Shown: in pieces, positions 1 to 8,605 of the stretch
How the letters are laid out: every line of letters starts with the position of its first letter
Position numbering within the stretch: position 1 is the stretch's first letter
Source of the DNA: Paracoccaceae bacterium
GTDB taxonomy: Bacteria > Pseudomonadota > Alphaproteobacteria > Rhodobacterales > Rhodobacteraceae
Assembly: GCA_020425125.1 (NCBI GenBank)
Contig: JAGQRV010000029.1
Location: forward strand, 37,620 to 85,092
Reading direction: 5' to 3'
Length of the DNA: 47,473 nucleotides
Notes under the pieces: model-generated
Told to the model about the DNA's origin: nothing
Database searches by the model: none
What the model saw: the letters and a program-made list of their open reading frames with translations, nothing else
Program-made: the position numbers and the translations under genes

Positions 1-1006
1 AGTCGACGATCTTCGGCACGTCGGTCCGGCCGCGGGCGCCGCCGAACGCGGTGCCCTTCCAGACCCGACCCGTCACCAGCTGGAAGGGACGAGTTGCGAT
101 CTCCTGGCCCGCGCCGGCGACGCCGATGATGACCGACTCGCCCCAGCCGCGGTGGGCGCATTCCAGAGCCTGCCGCATGACCTTGACGTTGCCGGTGCAG
201 TCGAAGGTGTAGTCGGCGCCGCCGATCGTGTCGCCGCGCCGCTTGGTCAGGTTGACGATATAAGGCACGACCTCCTCGCCGATCTCGGTCGGGTTGACGA
301 AATGGGTCATCCCGAACCGTTCGGCCATCTCCTTCTTGCCGTTGTTCAGGTCCACGCCGATGATCATGTCGGCGCCGGCCAGCCGCAGGCCCTGGATCAC
401 GTTCAGGCCGATCCCGCCGAGACCGAACACGACCGCGGTCGCGCCGATTTCGACCTTCGCGGTGTTGATCACCGCGCCGATGCCGGTGGTAACGCCGCAG
501 CCGATATAGCAGATCTTGTCGAAGGGCGCGTCTTCGCGGACCTTGGCCACCGCGATCTCGGGAAGTACGGTGTAGTTCGAGAAGGTCGAACAGCCCATGT
601 AGTGCAGGATCGGATCCCCGTCGAGCGAGGTGAAGCGCGAGGTGCCGTCGGGCATTAGTCCCTGCCCCTGGGTCGCGCGGATCGACGTGCAGAGATTGGT
701 CTTCCGGCTGAGGCAGGAAAAGCATTCGCGGCATTCGGGCGTGTAGAGGGGGATCACATGGTCGCCCGGCTTGACACTGGTCACGCCCTCGCCCACCTCG
801 ACGACCACGCCGGCCCCTTCATGGCCGAGGATCGCCGGAAACATGCCTTCGGGATCGGCGCCAGAAAGCGTGAATTCGTCGGTATGGCAGATGCCGGTGG
901 CCTTCACCTCGACCATCACCTCGCCGGCGCGCGGGCCTTCCAGGTTCACTTCGGTCACGACCAGTGGTTTTCCGGCTTCGACAGCCAGAGCTGCGCGTGT
1001 GCGCAT
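1..1006 (-). CDS. frmA: S-(hydroxymethyl)glutathione dehydrogenase / class III alcohol dehydrogenase (3' end outside window)
   Basis: Zinc- and NAD-dependent oxidation of S-hydroxymethylglutathione, the glutathione route of formaldehyde detoxification, in the cytoplasm. The leftward translation begins [20 protein letters not shown] and carries the family signatures: catalytic zinc ligands in [12 protein letters not shown] and GHEGAGVV, the structural-zinc cysteine cluster [26 protein letters not shown], and the Rossmann [12 protein letters not shown]. The ATG at 1006 is preceded by a strong GGGGAGAG ribosome site. About 335 of the usual 370-375 residues are present; the C-terminus lies left of base 1. 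The paralogous symbols flhA and adhC are also used. Its neighbours, an FlhS/FlhR-like system, fit C1 metabolism. Confidence 0.95.
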   Translation of the reverse strand, partial: MRTRAALAVEAGKPLVVTEVNLEGPRAGEVMVEVKATGICHTDEFTLSGADPEGMFPAILGHEGAGVVVEVGEGVTSVKPGDHVIPLYTPECRECFSCLSRKTNLCTSIRATQGQGLMPDGTSRFTSLDGDPILHYMGCSTFSNYTVLPEIAVAKVREDAPFDKICYIGCGVTTGIGAVINTAKVEIGATAVVFGLGGIGLNVIQGLRLAGADMIIGVDLNNGKKEMAERFGMTHFVNPTEIGEEVVPYIVNLTKRRGDTIGGADYTFDCTGNVKVMRQALECAHRGWGESVIIGVAGAGQEIATRPFQLVTGRVWKGTAFGGARGRTDVPKIVD

Positions 1007-1167
1007 GATAACTCTCCCCAAGATGCTTCTTTTGCAGCCGATGGGCCTTTTGAGACGACTATACGAGCGCCGTTCAGTGGAACAATTGCTACCAAGGTTT
1101 GTAATTCGGTCATTTGTTCCGGCCCCTCTGCGGCCCTATCGTACGGGACCAAGACGGGGAGGAAACG
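1007..1167. promoter_or_regulatory. Divergent promoter region with an inverted repeat
   Basis: The 161-bp gap separates the leftward dehydrogenase from the rightward exported-protein gene and must hold both promoters. It contains a spaced dyad, GGAACAA (1079-1085) and TTGTTCC (1114-1120), with an A/T-rich centre. I infer an operator here, possibly for one of the NarL-type regulators nearby. No binding-site consensus was checked and no clear -35/-10 pair was identified. Confidence 0.4.
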
Positions 1168-1761
1168 ATGTCTTTCAGGCTCATGGCGATTTCTTTGCTG
1201 CTGGTTCCCGGACTGGCCTTGGCGGCAGACGGGTCAGATCCCGACTGGCCGTGCGTCCAGCGCAAGGTCGAGGATCTGTCTCCTGGCCTGATGTGGCCCG
1301 ACCCCGTGGCACCGGCCGAACTTTCCCCCGCCGCACAGGACCTTGCAGCAAAGCTGGCGTTGCGGCGGGTCAGCCTTGACGAGGCGCAGGCGCTGATTAA
1401 CGCCTATGTGGCCGAGGCGCCCGACGTTTCGGCCGAGACCCTCGGCAACATCTTTCTCGACGTCTTCAAGAAGCTCTCTCGTGACCGGTCCCGGATCATC
1501 GGCGGGATCGGCCGCTATGCGCACGGCCAGGCTGCCCTTGCTGCCAAGATTGACGCCGCGCGGGTCGAACTGGACGACCTGACCGGAGCCGAGGCGCCGG
1601 ACAATGACAAGATCGATGCGCTCGACGAACAGATCGCATGGGACGAGCGGATCTATACCGATCGGGAGCGCTCGCTGACCTATGTCTGCGAAACCCCCGT
1701 CCTGGTGGAGAAGCGGCTCTACGCCGTTGCGCAAATGCTCCAGGCGGCAATGCCCGAATGA
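1168..1761 (+). CDS. Exported protein of unknown function, 197 aa
   Basis: A Sec signal peptide is plain: MSFRLMAISLLLVPGLALA, with cleavage after ALA. The ATG at 1168 has GGGGAGGA eight bases upstream, so I prefer it to the in-frame ATG at 1114. The mature protein is mostly helical and charged, with two cysteines (WPCVQRK near the N-terminus and YVCETP near the C-terminus) that could form one disulphide in the periplasm. I recognise no domain. It is transcribed away from the formaldehyde dehydrogenase and shares its promoter region, so a role beside periplasmic alcohol oxidation is possible but is inference. Confidence 0.8.
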   Translation: MSFRLMAISLLLVPGLALAADGSDPDWPCVQRKVEDLSPGLMWPDPVAPAELSPAAQDLAAKLALRRVSLDEAQALINAYVAEAPDVSAETLGNIFLDVFKKLSRDRSRIIGGIGRYAHGQAALAAKIDAARVELDDLTGAEAPDNDKIDALDEQIAWDERIYTDRERSLTYVCETPVLVEKRLYAVAQMLQAAMPE

Positions 1762-1779
1762 GGGCCAGGGACTTTGCCG

Positions 1780-1798
1780 CGGAACCGATACGGTTCCG
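1780..1798. terminator. Stem-loop between convergent genes
   Basis: CGGAACCG-ATA-CGGTTCCG is a perfect 8-bp stem with a 3-nt loop, 19 bases after the rightward stop at 1761 and 39 bases after the leftward stop at 1837. There is no long T tract on either side. The position between two converging genes suggests a shared terminator. Confidence 0.5.
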
Positions 1799-1836
1799 GA
1801 CGGGCGGTGCCGCGCCTGTCCGCGACCCGGCGGCAG

Positions 1837-2187
1837 TCAGAAGCAGGTAATCTCGCCCTCGGCCTGGGCGCGGCGCAGGTCGGCGACAAGATCCTGCGCC
1901 ATCTTCGTGCTTCGGAAAATAGCTGTCCGCTCGCCCCGCACCTGCTGCATCGACAGAACCGTCTCGGCCTCGACGTATTTGTCATATGGCAGGATCGAGG
2001 CGATCACGTCGATCGAACAGGAGCATTTGCCGAGCATGACCTGGTTTTCGCCGTTGGCGGCCATGCAGGCAAAGACGTAATCCGCTCGCGCCGAGGTGGG
2101 ATAGTCGTTCAGCCGGTCGGCCATGCTCTGCGCGGTTCCGGTTCCGGGCAAGGCGGCGATCAGGAGTGCTGCCAGCGAACGGATCAT
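1837..2187 (-). CDS. Small exported protein of unknown function, 116 aa
   Basis: Signal peptide MIRSLAALLIAALPGTGTAQ, then a mature domain of about 96 residues with four cysteines: VFACMAAN, GKCSCSIDV and a C-terminal EGEITCF. Their even number fits disulphide bonds in the periplasm. Its ATG overlaps the TGA of the upstream gene (ATGA, 2184-2187), so the two are translationally coupled. Such protein pairs are known as conserved unknowns near quinoprotein alcohol dehydrogenase loci; I recognise no catalytic motif. Confidence 0.8.
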   Translation of the reverse strand: MIRSLAALLIAALPGTGTAQSMADRLNDYPTSARADYVFACMAANGENQVMLGKCSCSIDVIASILPYDKYVEAETVLSMQQVRGERTAIFRSTKMAQDLVADLRRAQAEGEITCF

Positions 2188-2840
2188 TGCGGTGTCCCTT
2201 CCGGTCCGGCGCCGGTCAGGGTCAGCGTGTTCGAATAGGCTTCGTCACCGTCCGGCGAGGTGAATGCTGCGAGTTTGCCATACCAGCCGGGAATTGCCTC
2301 GCCGACGGTGACGGAGAGGGTCAGATCGGCGAAATCGCCCATCCGGTTGCGGGCGGCATCATTGGCGAAGGGGTGGATCGTCACCTGTTCGGCCGCGATG
2401 ATCTGACCGCCGAGGTCGAACTCCGCAGGTACGATCTCGGCATCCTCCAGTAGCGCTTCCTTGATGCGGTTCCGGATGTAGAACGGGCTGCCGCCCGAGA
2501 CGTCGGCCATCTGGCGCAGCGTGCTTTCCAGGAAATACATGATCACCGGATTCCCGGTCACTGCCTCGTAAGTACCCAGGATCCGCGTGCGCCCGCCTTC
2601 CTGAAGCGTGATGCCAGTGAGGCCGTCCGCCGCCGGACCGATCTGGACCAGATAGGTCTCGCTGCCGCCCACGGCCGTCGGACCGGCCAATTGACCGGCA
2701 TAGTCAAGCGCCGCTGCCAAGGGCGTGCCGGATGCGTCGGTCAGGCTGCCGGCATGGAAGAAGAGGTCATAGGTCTGACCTGCAACGCAGTGCTGGGCTG
2801 TGCCCAGAACGATCAGCGTCGCGGCGACATGCCGGCGCAT
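2184..2840 (-). CDS. Exported protein of unknown function, 218 aa
   Basis: Starts with MRRHVAATLIVLGTAQHCVA, a signal peptide. I chose the ATG at 2840 rather than 2855 because the ribosome site GGGGAGGAAG falls in the codons between them, directly ahead of the second ATG. The mature part is beta-rich and reads like an adhesin or calcium-binding fold (YLVQIGPAADGLTG, DFADLTLSVTVGEAIPGWYG) without a motif I can name. It is the first gene of a two-gene leftward unit with the 116-aa protein. Confidence 0.8.
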   Translation of the reverse strand: MRRHVAATLIVLGTAQHCVAGQTYDLFFHAGSLTDASGTPLAAALDYAGQLAGPTAVGGSETYLVQIGPAADGLTGITLQEGGRTRILGTYEAVTGNPVIMYFLESTLRQMADVSGGSPFYIRNRIKEALLEDAEIVPAEFDLGGQIIAAEQVTIHPFANDAARNRMGDFADLTLSVTVGEAIPGWYGKLAAFTSPDGDEAYSNTLTLTGAGPEGTPQ

Positions 2841-2945
2841 CGGCTTCCTCCCCATTGGTCTGCCCCAACCTAGCCGGGGCTCGAATTGTGTCAGTGCCGA
2901 CCTTGGTCGGTGCTTGTGGATCCGGCCGCAATCCGGCCGCCGGAG

Positions 2946-5186
2946 CTAGGCGACCTGCGCGCGGGTCTTCCAGTCGATCAGGGACCGCAGGCGGGCGAGT
3001 TGGACGGGCTTGGTCAATACGCTGACCTGCATTCGTTCCGCGGTGGTCTGGACCGCCTTGCTGCGGTCTGCCGTGATCAGGACGGCGGGAATCGTCTGCC
3101 CGGCGATGTCGCGAAGCGTCCGGATGGTCTCGAGTCCGGTATCCTCGCCGTCGAGATGGTAATCGGCGAGGATGATGTCGGGTGGCGTACCGATCTCCTG
3201 CATCAGCGCGACCGCACCGGCGGTGGAGGCGGCGCCGAGAACGCTGGCCCCCCAACTCTCGAGCTTGCCGGTCGTGGCATCGAGCACGTCGGGATCGTTC
3301 TCGACGACCAGCACGATCAGCCGGAAGGCCCGGATCCGGTCGCCGGGATGGACCGACGGGCCGTCTTCGCCGAGAGCCGCAGCACTGGCCAGCGGCACCT
3401 CGATGGTAAAGGTCGATCCGCGGCCAGGGACCGAGACGAGCTTCAGCGGATGATGCAGGTGGCGGCAGGCGCGTTCGACGATGGATAGGCCCAGCCCCAT
3501 GCCGCCGCCGGCACTGTTCTTGCCGACCCGCGTGAATTCGTTGAAGATGCGGCTGCTGTCTTCTGGAGCGATGCCGATGCCGGTATCGCTGACCTGCAGC
3601 ACCAGCCGATCACCGCGATGCCGGCATCCGACCAGTACGCGCCCGGCGTCGGTGTACTGGATCGCGTTGACGACGAGGTTCTGGATCGAGCGTCCGAGAT
3701 AGCGCCGGTCGCTGGTCACCCAATGGCGGCAGGGCACGACATGCAGCCCGATACCCTTCTTCTCGGCCAGCGGCCCGAGATCCGAGGCAACCGATTCCAG
3801 CAATTGGCCGATCGGGAAATCAGTGATGTTGAAATCCGTCCCCGGGCTGTCGAGCCGCGAGATGTCGAGAATGGCGTGGAGCAGCGTCTCGATGGAGGAA
3901 AAGGAGCGGCGCAGCCGCTCTACCTTGTCGAGCGCCGGGGCCGGCATCTCGCTCTCCAGAAGGTTCGAGATGTAGAGCTTCGCGGCGTTGATCGGCTGAA
4001 GCAGGTCGTGGCTTGCCGCCGCGATGAAGCGGGTCTTCGACCGGTTTGCCGCCTCGGCCGCCTCCTTGGCGACGCGCAGCGCTTCCTCGGACCGCGCCTG
4101 TTCGGCGGTCTTGATCTCGAGAAGCCGGTTCGCCTCGGTCAGTTCGGCGGTGCGCTCCTCGACGCGCCGTTCCAGGTCTGCGGCGGCGTCCGCCTCGGCG
4201 GTGATGTCCATGATCGACACCACGAAGCCGCCCTCGGGCAATGGGCGCACCCTCAGGTCAAGGCACATCCGGTCGCTGCGGCGAAACCGCCCGTGCGCCG
4301 CCTGGCCACGGAACATCGCGCGCAACCATCCTTCGGTGTCGAGTTGGGTTGACTCGCGGTCCAGCAGGTCGAAACGGGCAAGATATCCAAGGATGCGGCG
4401 GATGTCGGTGCCAGGCTTGAGAAGCCGCAACGGGACCCCGAGCAGGTCGCCGAACCGGTCATTCCTGACCAGCAGCGTACCCTGTGCCGAGAAGGCGCAG
4501 ATGCCAAGCGACATGTGGTCGAAGGCCGCCTGCAGGAACTGGCCGTGCCGGTCGATCAGCTGTGCCTTCTGGCGCCGGTTCTCGCGCACGATATCGGTGA
4601 TCTCGGTCTGCAGCACCACGACGTTGCTGTCTGACGTCTGGTGATGCGAGATCTGGAACCAGCGGTCGTTGCGAAGCGGCAGAACATAGGAGGCGAAGCG
4701 CCCGGCGCCCGCCTTAGGCAGCGAATCCGCCAATGGGCCGACTTCGTGCGCTGCGTCGGGGCGGACGAAACGGCTCCGCTGGACGGCGTCCATGTAGACG
4801 CCGAAGTCGAGGCCCGATCCGATCAGTGGCTCGACATCCGGCAGGAGACGCCGGAATAGGGTGTTGCAGACCTGAAGTCGGCTGTCCGTGAACAGCGCGA
4901 ACCCGCCCTCCATCGTATCCATGGCTTCGGCAAGGTTCTTCTGCAGCGTTTCCTGCGCAATGCGCGCCGCTTCGAGGTCGCGCGAGGTCTGTCCGAGCGA
5001 GTCGAGCGCCTCTTCCAGATCCCGCGTCTTCTTCCAGACCTCGGATTGCAGCGACATGGCGGACTGGAACAGCGCATAGGCGTTGTCGCCGACCTCGTGG
5101 CGGCGCTCGGACCGGCGGATCAGCGCGTCGATGATCCGTCGCTGCTTCTCGAGCTGGACCTCGAGCGGGTCGTCCGGGTCGATCAT
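2946..5186 (-). CDS. Hybrid sensor histidine kinase, FlhS/NahK/ErcS-like
   Basis: 746 aa, no transmembrane segment, so a cytosolic sensor. The order is: N-terminal coiled coil (about 1-90), PAS-like domain (about 90-200, from TMEGGFALFTD), second PAS (about 220-330), coiled coil (about 335-385), HisKA with the phosphoacceptor His near 393 in FIAAASHDLLQPINAAKL, HATPase with N box NLVVNAIQY (about 505) and G boxes DTGIGIAP and GGGMGLGLS (about 535-560), and a receiver domain with Asp near 675 in IILADYHLDGED. The H-box variant SHDLLQP marks the NahK/ErcS/FlhS type. Its ATG overlaps the FIST gene stop, so FIST is a likely direct partner. The output is probably one of the adjacent NarL-type regulators. 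Confidence 0.92.
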   Translation of the reverse strand: MIDPDDPLEVQLEKQRRIIDALIRRSERRHEVGDNAYALFQSAMSLQSEVWKKTRDLEEALDSLGQTSRDLEAARIAQETLQKNLAEAMDTMEGGFALFTDSRLQVCNTLFRRLLPDVEPLIGSGLDFGVYMDAVQRSRFVRPDAAHEVGPLADSLPKAGAGRFASYVLPLRNDRWFQISHHQTSDSNVVVLQTEITDIVRENRRQKAQLIDRHGQFLQAAFDHMSLGICAFSAQGTLLVRNDRFGDLLGVPLRLLKPGTDIRRILGYLARFDLLDRESTQLDTEGWLRAMFRGQAAHGRFRRSDRMCLDLRVRPLPEGGFVVSIMDITAEADAAADLERRVEERTAELTEANRLLEIKTAEQARSEEALRVAKEAAEAANRSKTRFIAAASHDLLQPINAAKLYISNLLESEMPAPALDKVERLRRSFSSIETLLHAILDISRLDSPGTDFNITDFPIGQLLESVASDLGPLAEKKGIGLHVVPCRHWVTSDRRYLGRSIQNLVVNAIQYTDAGRVLVGCRHRGDRLVLQVSDTGIGIAPEDSSRIFNEFTRVGKNSAGGGMGLGLSIVERACRHLHHPLKLVSVPGRGSTFTIEVPLASAAALGEDGPSVHPGDRIRAFRLIVLVVENDPDVLDATTGKLESWGASVLGAASTAGAVALMQEIGTPPDIILADYHLDGEDTGLETIRTLRDIAGQTIPAVLITADRSKAVQTTAERMQVSVLTKPVQLARLRSLIDWKTRAQVA

Positions 5187-6379
5187 GGTGTCGGCCCCGC
5201 ATTCGGACGGAAGAAGGCGACGCCGACGAAGGTCTGGTTCACGTGCACACCCAGATGTTGTTCGCCATACGTGTTGAATCCGACAACGCGATGCCGCCGG
5301 AAGCGTTCCGACGCTGCATCGGCCAGGCCCTTGTGGGCGATTTCCAGCTTCCGCAGGTAGCAGTCGAACCCCAGTACGAAATCGGGTGTGCCGTATTGTC
5401 CTTCGGCGGCGGTCAGCCCGGCCTCGAGCGTGCGGATGATCTCCTTGCCCCGGCCGATCCGCAGCAGAAGCCCGTCGTCGATTGCCGAGAGGAAGGTGAG
5501 CGCCACGCCGTCCGAATGCTGCTGGATCGCGCGCACATGGAAATTGCCGAGGTTGCGGACAAGGACCGGGTTTTCGGCAAAGACCAGAGGCGACAGATCC
5601 GCGAGCTGCACGCCGACCAGCCTGGCATATTCCGGCGCCGCCGGTGCACCGTTCAGTTCAAGGACAAGACGCTCTTCCGGAACCGCCCGCGTCACCACGG
5701 CCTGGCGGTCCGTCGGCTGGAAATGATCGAAGCCGAGGCCGCAGAAATCCAGGTCGGTCTCGATCAGGAGAAGCAGGGCAGCGTTGCTGTGGAACCGTCC
5801 GCCGTGCAGGACCGCGGTGCGCTCGAACTTCAATCCGTCGCCGGCGGACCCGCCGAAGACCGGAATTTCGCCAAGCGCCAGTTCCAGTCCCGCGACGAGA
5901 ACGTCTTCCTGTTTCGACAAGCCGTCCGCGAAGATCAGAGCCAGCCGCCGGCGCCCCGGGGTCACCGGGAATTGCGCCACGAGCTGACGGGTTTCGGCTG
6001 CGATGCGCGTGACCGAGGCCGGCGCGAGATCGTCGAGGAGAAGCGAGGCGACACGGAAATGCTTTGCCCGGAACGCAAGCGCGACGAGGGCGCCGTCCTC
6101 GTACCCGGTCTCGGTGATCTGGCCGGCCGTCGTGCTGCCGAATACCGCCACGTCGGGCAGGTCGCCGGGTAACGCCTCGGCCAGAGCCTCGGGCGACATC
6201 TGTCCCGGGACGAGCAGGAAGATGAAGCTGGGAGAGGCGCCGCGGATCTGGTCCGCAATCTCGCGCAGCGCCTGGGCGGGATCGGCGGCCCGCGATACCC
6301 CGATCCGAAGGGAGCGCGCGGGCCGGACCGCCAGACCCAGTCTGTCGTCCCGCTCGAGCGTCGTCTCGTCCTGGCCCAG
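5183..6379 (-). CDS. FIST-domain sensory protein, probable CTG start
   Basis: FIST proteins are cytosolic small-molecule sensors found beside signalling genes. FIST_N features include VFGSTTAGQITETGYEDG, FADGLSKQEDV and IPVFGGSAGDGLKF; the FIST_C part includes LGFDCYLRK and VVGFNTYGEQHLGVHVNQTF. The first ATG (6199) gives 338 aa but cuts off clear FIST_N sequence (RPARSLRIGVSRAADPAQAL) that stays in frame back to the regulator's TAG at 6389-6391. That stretch has no ATG, GTG or TTG. A CTG at 6379 has AGGGGG at ideal distance, giving 398 aa. Amber read-through of the regulator stop is a less likely alternative. The stop overlaps the kinase start (ATGA). Confidence 0.8.
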   Translation of the reverse strand: MGQDETTLERDDRLGLAVRPARSLRIGVSRAADPAQALREIADQIRGASPSFIFLLVPGQMSPEALAEALPGDLPDVAVFGSTTAGQITETGYEDGALVALAFRAKHFRVASLLLDDLAPASVTRIAAETRQLVAQFPVTPGRRRLALIFADGLSKQEDVLVAGLELALGEIPVFGGSAGDGLKFERTAVLHGGRFHSNAALLLLIETDLDFCGLGFDHFQPTDRQAVVTRAVPEERLVLELNGAPAAPEYARLVGVQLADLSPLVFAENPVLVRNLGNFHVRAIQQHSDGVALTFLSAIDDGLLLRIGRGKEIIRTLEAGLTAAEGQYGTPDFVLGFDCYLRKLEIAHKGLADAASERFRRHRVVGFNTYGEQHLGVHVNQTFVGVAFFRPNAGPTP

Positions 6380-6388
6380 AACCGCCCC

Positions 6389-7090
6389 CTATTGCAAATT
6401 CTGGCGGATCGAGACTTCCCGCACCATCATCGCGGCCTGGGTGCGGTTGCGGGCTCCGAGACGGCGCAGAAGCGCAGTGATGTGCGCCTTGACCGTGGCC
6501 TCGGCAAGCTGCATCTCGTAGGCGATCAGCTTGTTCGGCTTGCCCTTGCAGATCAGCGCAAGGATGCGGTTCTGCTGGTGCGACAGTTCCGAGATTCTCC
6601 GCGCGATATCTTCTGACGAACTGTCGACCCTTTGCGAATCGCGGCAATCCTCGTAGCCCGGCGGGACATAGGTCTTTCCATCGCAGACCTGCAACAGGGC
6701 GGCGCGAAAGCTTTCCCGGCCGGTCTCCTTCGGGATGAAGCCGGCGGCCCCCGCTGCCATCACTTGCTCGACAACGCCGTCCCCCGACACTGCCGAGATC
6801 ACGATAACCGGAACTTCGGGGGCTTTCTTCTTGATCTTCAGGAAGCCGCTCAGACCCGCAACGTCCGGCAGATTGAGGTCGAGCAGCACGAGGTCGGGAC
6901 TGTAGCGCGACTTTAGATGTTGCATCGCGGACTCGAGCGTGTCCGCTGTGCGGATGCGCCGCGTATGGAAGATGCTCTGCATCGTCGAGGCCAACGCATC
7001 GCAGTAGAGCGGATGATCGTCGACGATCAGCACCGACCGGATGGCAAGCGCAGTCTCGGTCGCGAGATCCGCGGCGGCGGCCATGGTCAT
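6389..7090 (-). CDS. NarL/LuxR-family response regulator 1
   Basis: 233 aa. Receiver domain with acidic pocket SVLIVDDHPLYCDAL, phospho-acceptor Asp in LVLLDLNLPDVAGL, VIVISAVSG and the conserved Lys in AAGFIPK. The C-terminal LuxR helix-turn-helix has LICKGKPNKLIAYEMQLAEATVKAHITALLRRL. The ATG at 7090 follows GGGAGGAAACGAC; the longer in-frame reading upstream of it is unlikely to be translated. First gene of the operon with FIST and the hybrid kinase, so it is the likely phosphorelay partner. Resembles FlhR-type regulators of C1 or alcohol oxidation. Confidence 0.92.
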   Translation of the reverse strand: MTMAAAADLATETALAIRSVLIVDDHPLYCDALASTMQSIFHTRRIRTADTLESAMQHLKSRYSPDLVLLDLNLPDVAGLSGFLKIKKKAPEVPVIVISAVSGDGVVEQVMAAGAAGFIPKETGRESFRAALLQVCDGKTYVPPGYEDCRDSQRVDSSSEDIARRISELSHQQNRILALICKGKPNKLIAYEMQLAEATVKAHITALLRRLGARNRTQAAMMVREVSIRQNLQ

Positions 7091-7244
7091 GTCGTTTCCT
7101 CCCAGTAAGGACCCGGTCTCCGGGATGGGCTGCCGCGGTTTCGCGCTCGCATGGCGCCGCTTGCGGATTTTGCCCCTCCCGCAGCGTCGGCTAGTCCCCT
7201 CTGTGGCGACATAGTACGGTTTCGGCGGCCCCCCAAGCAACCAT

Positions 7245-7483
7245 CTATCTGAATGCGTGCCGATGACCCTGCGTCTGCCGCCTGAGCATGACAGGGAAGC
7301 CCACCGACTCATCTGGAGGCTTCGGAAGCTTTCGGACGAGCTGTGAGACCGGCTGTTCGTCTGGGGTGATCCCGCGTAGCGGTCTCCGCGCTGCGCGGGC
7401 CTCCGGCACATCTCGGCTTGGCCGGATCTTGCCGATGGCGTCCACGACGACGCGCCGCAGACGGCATTCGCAGAAATGGGACC
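7245..7483 (-). pseudogene. Remnant of a third LuxR-family response regulator
   Basis: The 420-bp gap between the two regulators is not empty. On the minus strand it reads MDAIGKIRP, then ITPDEQPVSQLVRKL, which align with VDAIGKVWS and LTSDELHATQLLAHL in the intact gene at 7511-8236. In another frame it continues LQMSRWASLSCSGG against TPQQARVLSLVGLG. The DNA GTGGACGCCATCGGCAAG matches the intact copy almost base for base. The receiver domain is gone and the frame is broken, so this is a decayed duplicate of the linker and start of the HTH. Confidence 0.45.
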
Positions 7484-7510
7484 GTCGGGGCGGGCGGCGG
7501 ACCTTTGTCT

Positions 7511-8236
7511 CTACACGCCCAGGTCTCCGTCGGCGGCCAGAATCGCGGCGAACCGCGCGTTCTGGGCGACGAGGACCGCCTGCATCCGGTTCTGCACGTT
7601 GAGCTTGCGCATGATGGCCGTCAGATGCGCCTTCACCGTGTTTTCGGTGATGCCCAGCTCGTGTGCGATCTGCTTGTTGAGCTTGCCCAAGCCGACCAGG
7701 CTCAGGACGCGCGCCTGCTGCGGGGTCAAATGCGCCAGAAGCTGCGTTGCATGAAGTTCGTCCGACGTGAGCTGGCGCTTCGATCCCTGCGGTTCGTACG
7801 TCGCGGGTGCATAGTCGCCACCGCTCCAGACCTTGCCGATGGCATCCACGAAGACACTTCGCGGGCTGTATTTGGGGATATATCCGGAGGCGCCGCAGGC
7901 CATCACGGAGGCGACGATGCGGTCATCCGCGATGGCGGAAACCACGATGATCGGGACGTCCTTCGCGATCCGCTTCAGCTGGACAAGTCCCTCCAGCCCG
8001 TCGATGTCCGGCAATTTCAGGTCGAGCAGGATCAAATCTGCTTCATTCCCTTGACTTAGCCAGTTCGTTGCCTCCGAGAAGGTCGCGGCAATTTCGACGG
8101 CGCGGATGTCCAGTGCAAAGCGCAACGTCATCGCGAGCGCCTCGCAAAACAGTGGATGATCTTCAATGATGAGTGCCGTCCCAACGCGAGCATGGGACGC
8201 CTGGTCGGAGGTCGCTCCGCAGCCAAGTTCCTCCAT
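7511..8236 (-). CDS. NarL/LuxR-family response regulator 2
   Basis: 241 aa. Receiver: ALIIEDHPLFCEALAMTL, Asp in LILLDLKLPDIDGL, IIVVSAIAD and Lys in SGYIPKYSP. HTH: LVGLGKLNKQIAHELG followed by NTVKAHLTAIMRKL. I place the start at the ATG at 8236, preceded by AAGGGGTCGGAC; the in-frame reading further upstream has no regulator-like sequence. It parallels regulator 1 in length and domain order, so the two are paralogues that may share the hybrid kinase or divide its output. Confidence 0.9.
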   Translation of the reverse strand: MEELGCGATSDQASHARVGTALIIEDHPLFCEALAMTLRFALDIRAVEIAATFSEATNWLSQGNEADLILLDLKLPDIDGLEGLVQLKRIAKDVPIIVVSAIADDRIVASVMACGASGYIPKYSPRSVFVDAIGKVWSGGDYAPATYEPQGSKRQLTSDELHATQLLAHLTPQQARVLSLVGLGKLNKQIAHELGITENTVKAHLTAIMRKLNVQNRMQAVLVAQNARFAAILAADGDLGV

Positions 8237-8600
8237 GTCCGACCCCTTCCGAATGCGCGCGCAGAATATCAAACTGCGAGCGGGCTGTAAGTTCGACTTC
8301 TTGGCAAGACGCGGTCCCTGCCTCGACTTGCGTACCTTGCGCCTGCATCCGGCCTGCGGCTTGAGCGTCATGGTCGGGCGGCCAGGGATCCTGACTACTG
8401 CCTCGACGCTGAAAGTGCCGTGAGGCACGCATTGTCCGCCGAAATTGTGGAGCGGCAGGGAAATGCAAGGACAAGGGCAGTGAACTACCGATGTTGGTTG
8501 GAAGGAACAGGTTGCCAGACAATCAGGCTCACTGCGCAATTAGGAAGAGTTCACAGAAATCTCGTGGCGTGAGCAGTAGTCCGCCACATGCCGACACGGA
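8237..8600. other. Intergenic, no gene seen
   Basis: Between regulator 2 and the IS3 remnant. Presumably carries the leftward promoter of regulator 2. Overlapping open frames on both strands have no recognisable product and no ribosome site. The exact left boundary of the IS element was not found. Confidence 0.5.
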
Positions 8601-8605
8601 TCAAC

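Noticed and set aside
7091-7411. N-terminal extension of response regulator 1 to 7411
   Set aside because: The ATG at 7090 has a strong ribosome site and starts directly before the receiver domain; the extension instead overlaps the pseudogene remnant.
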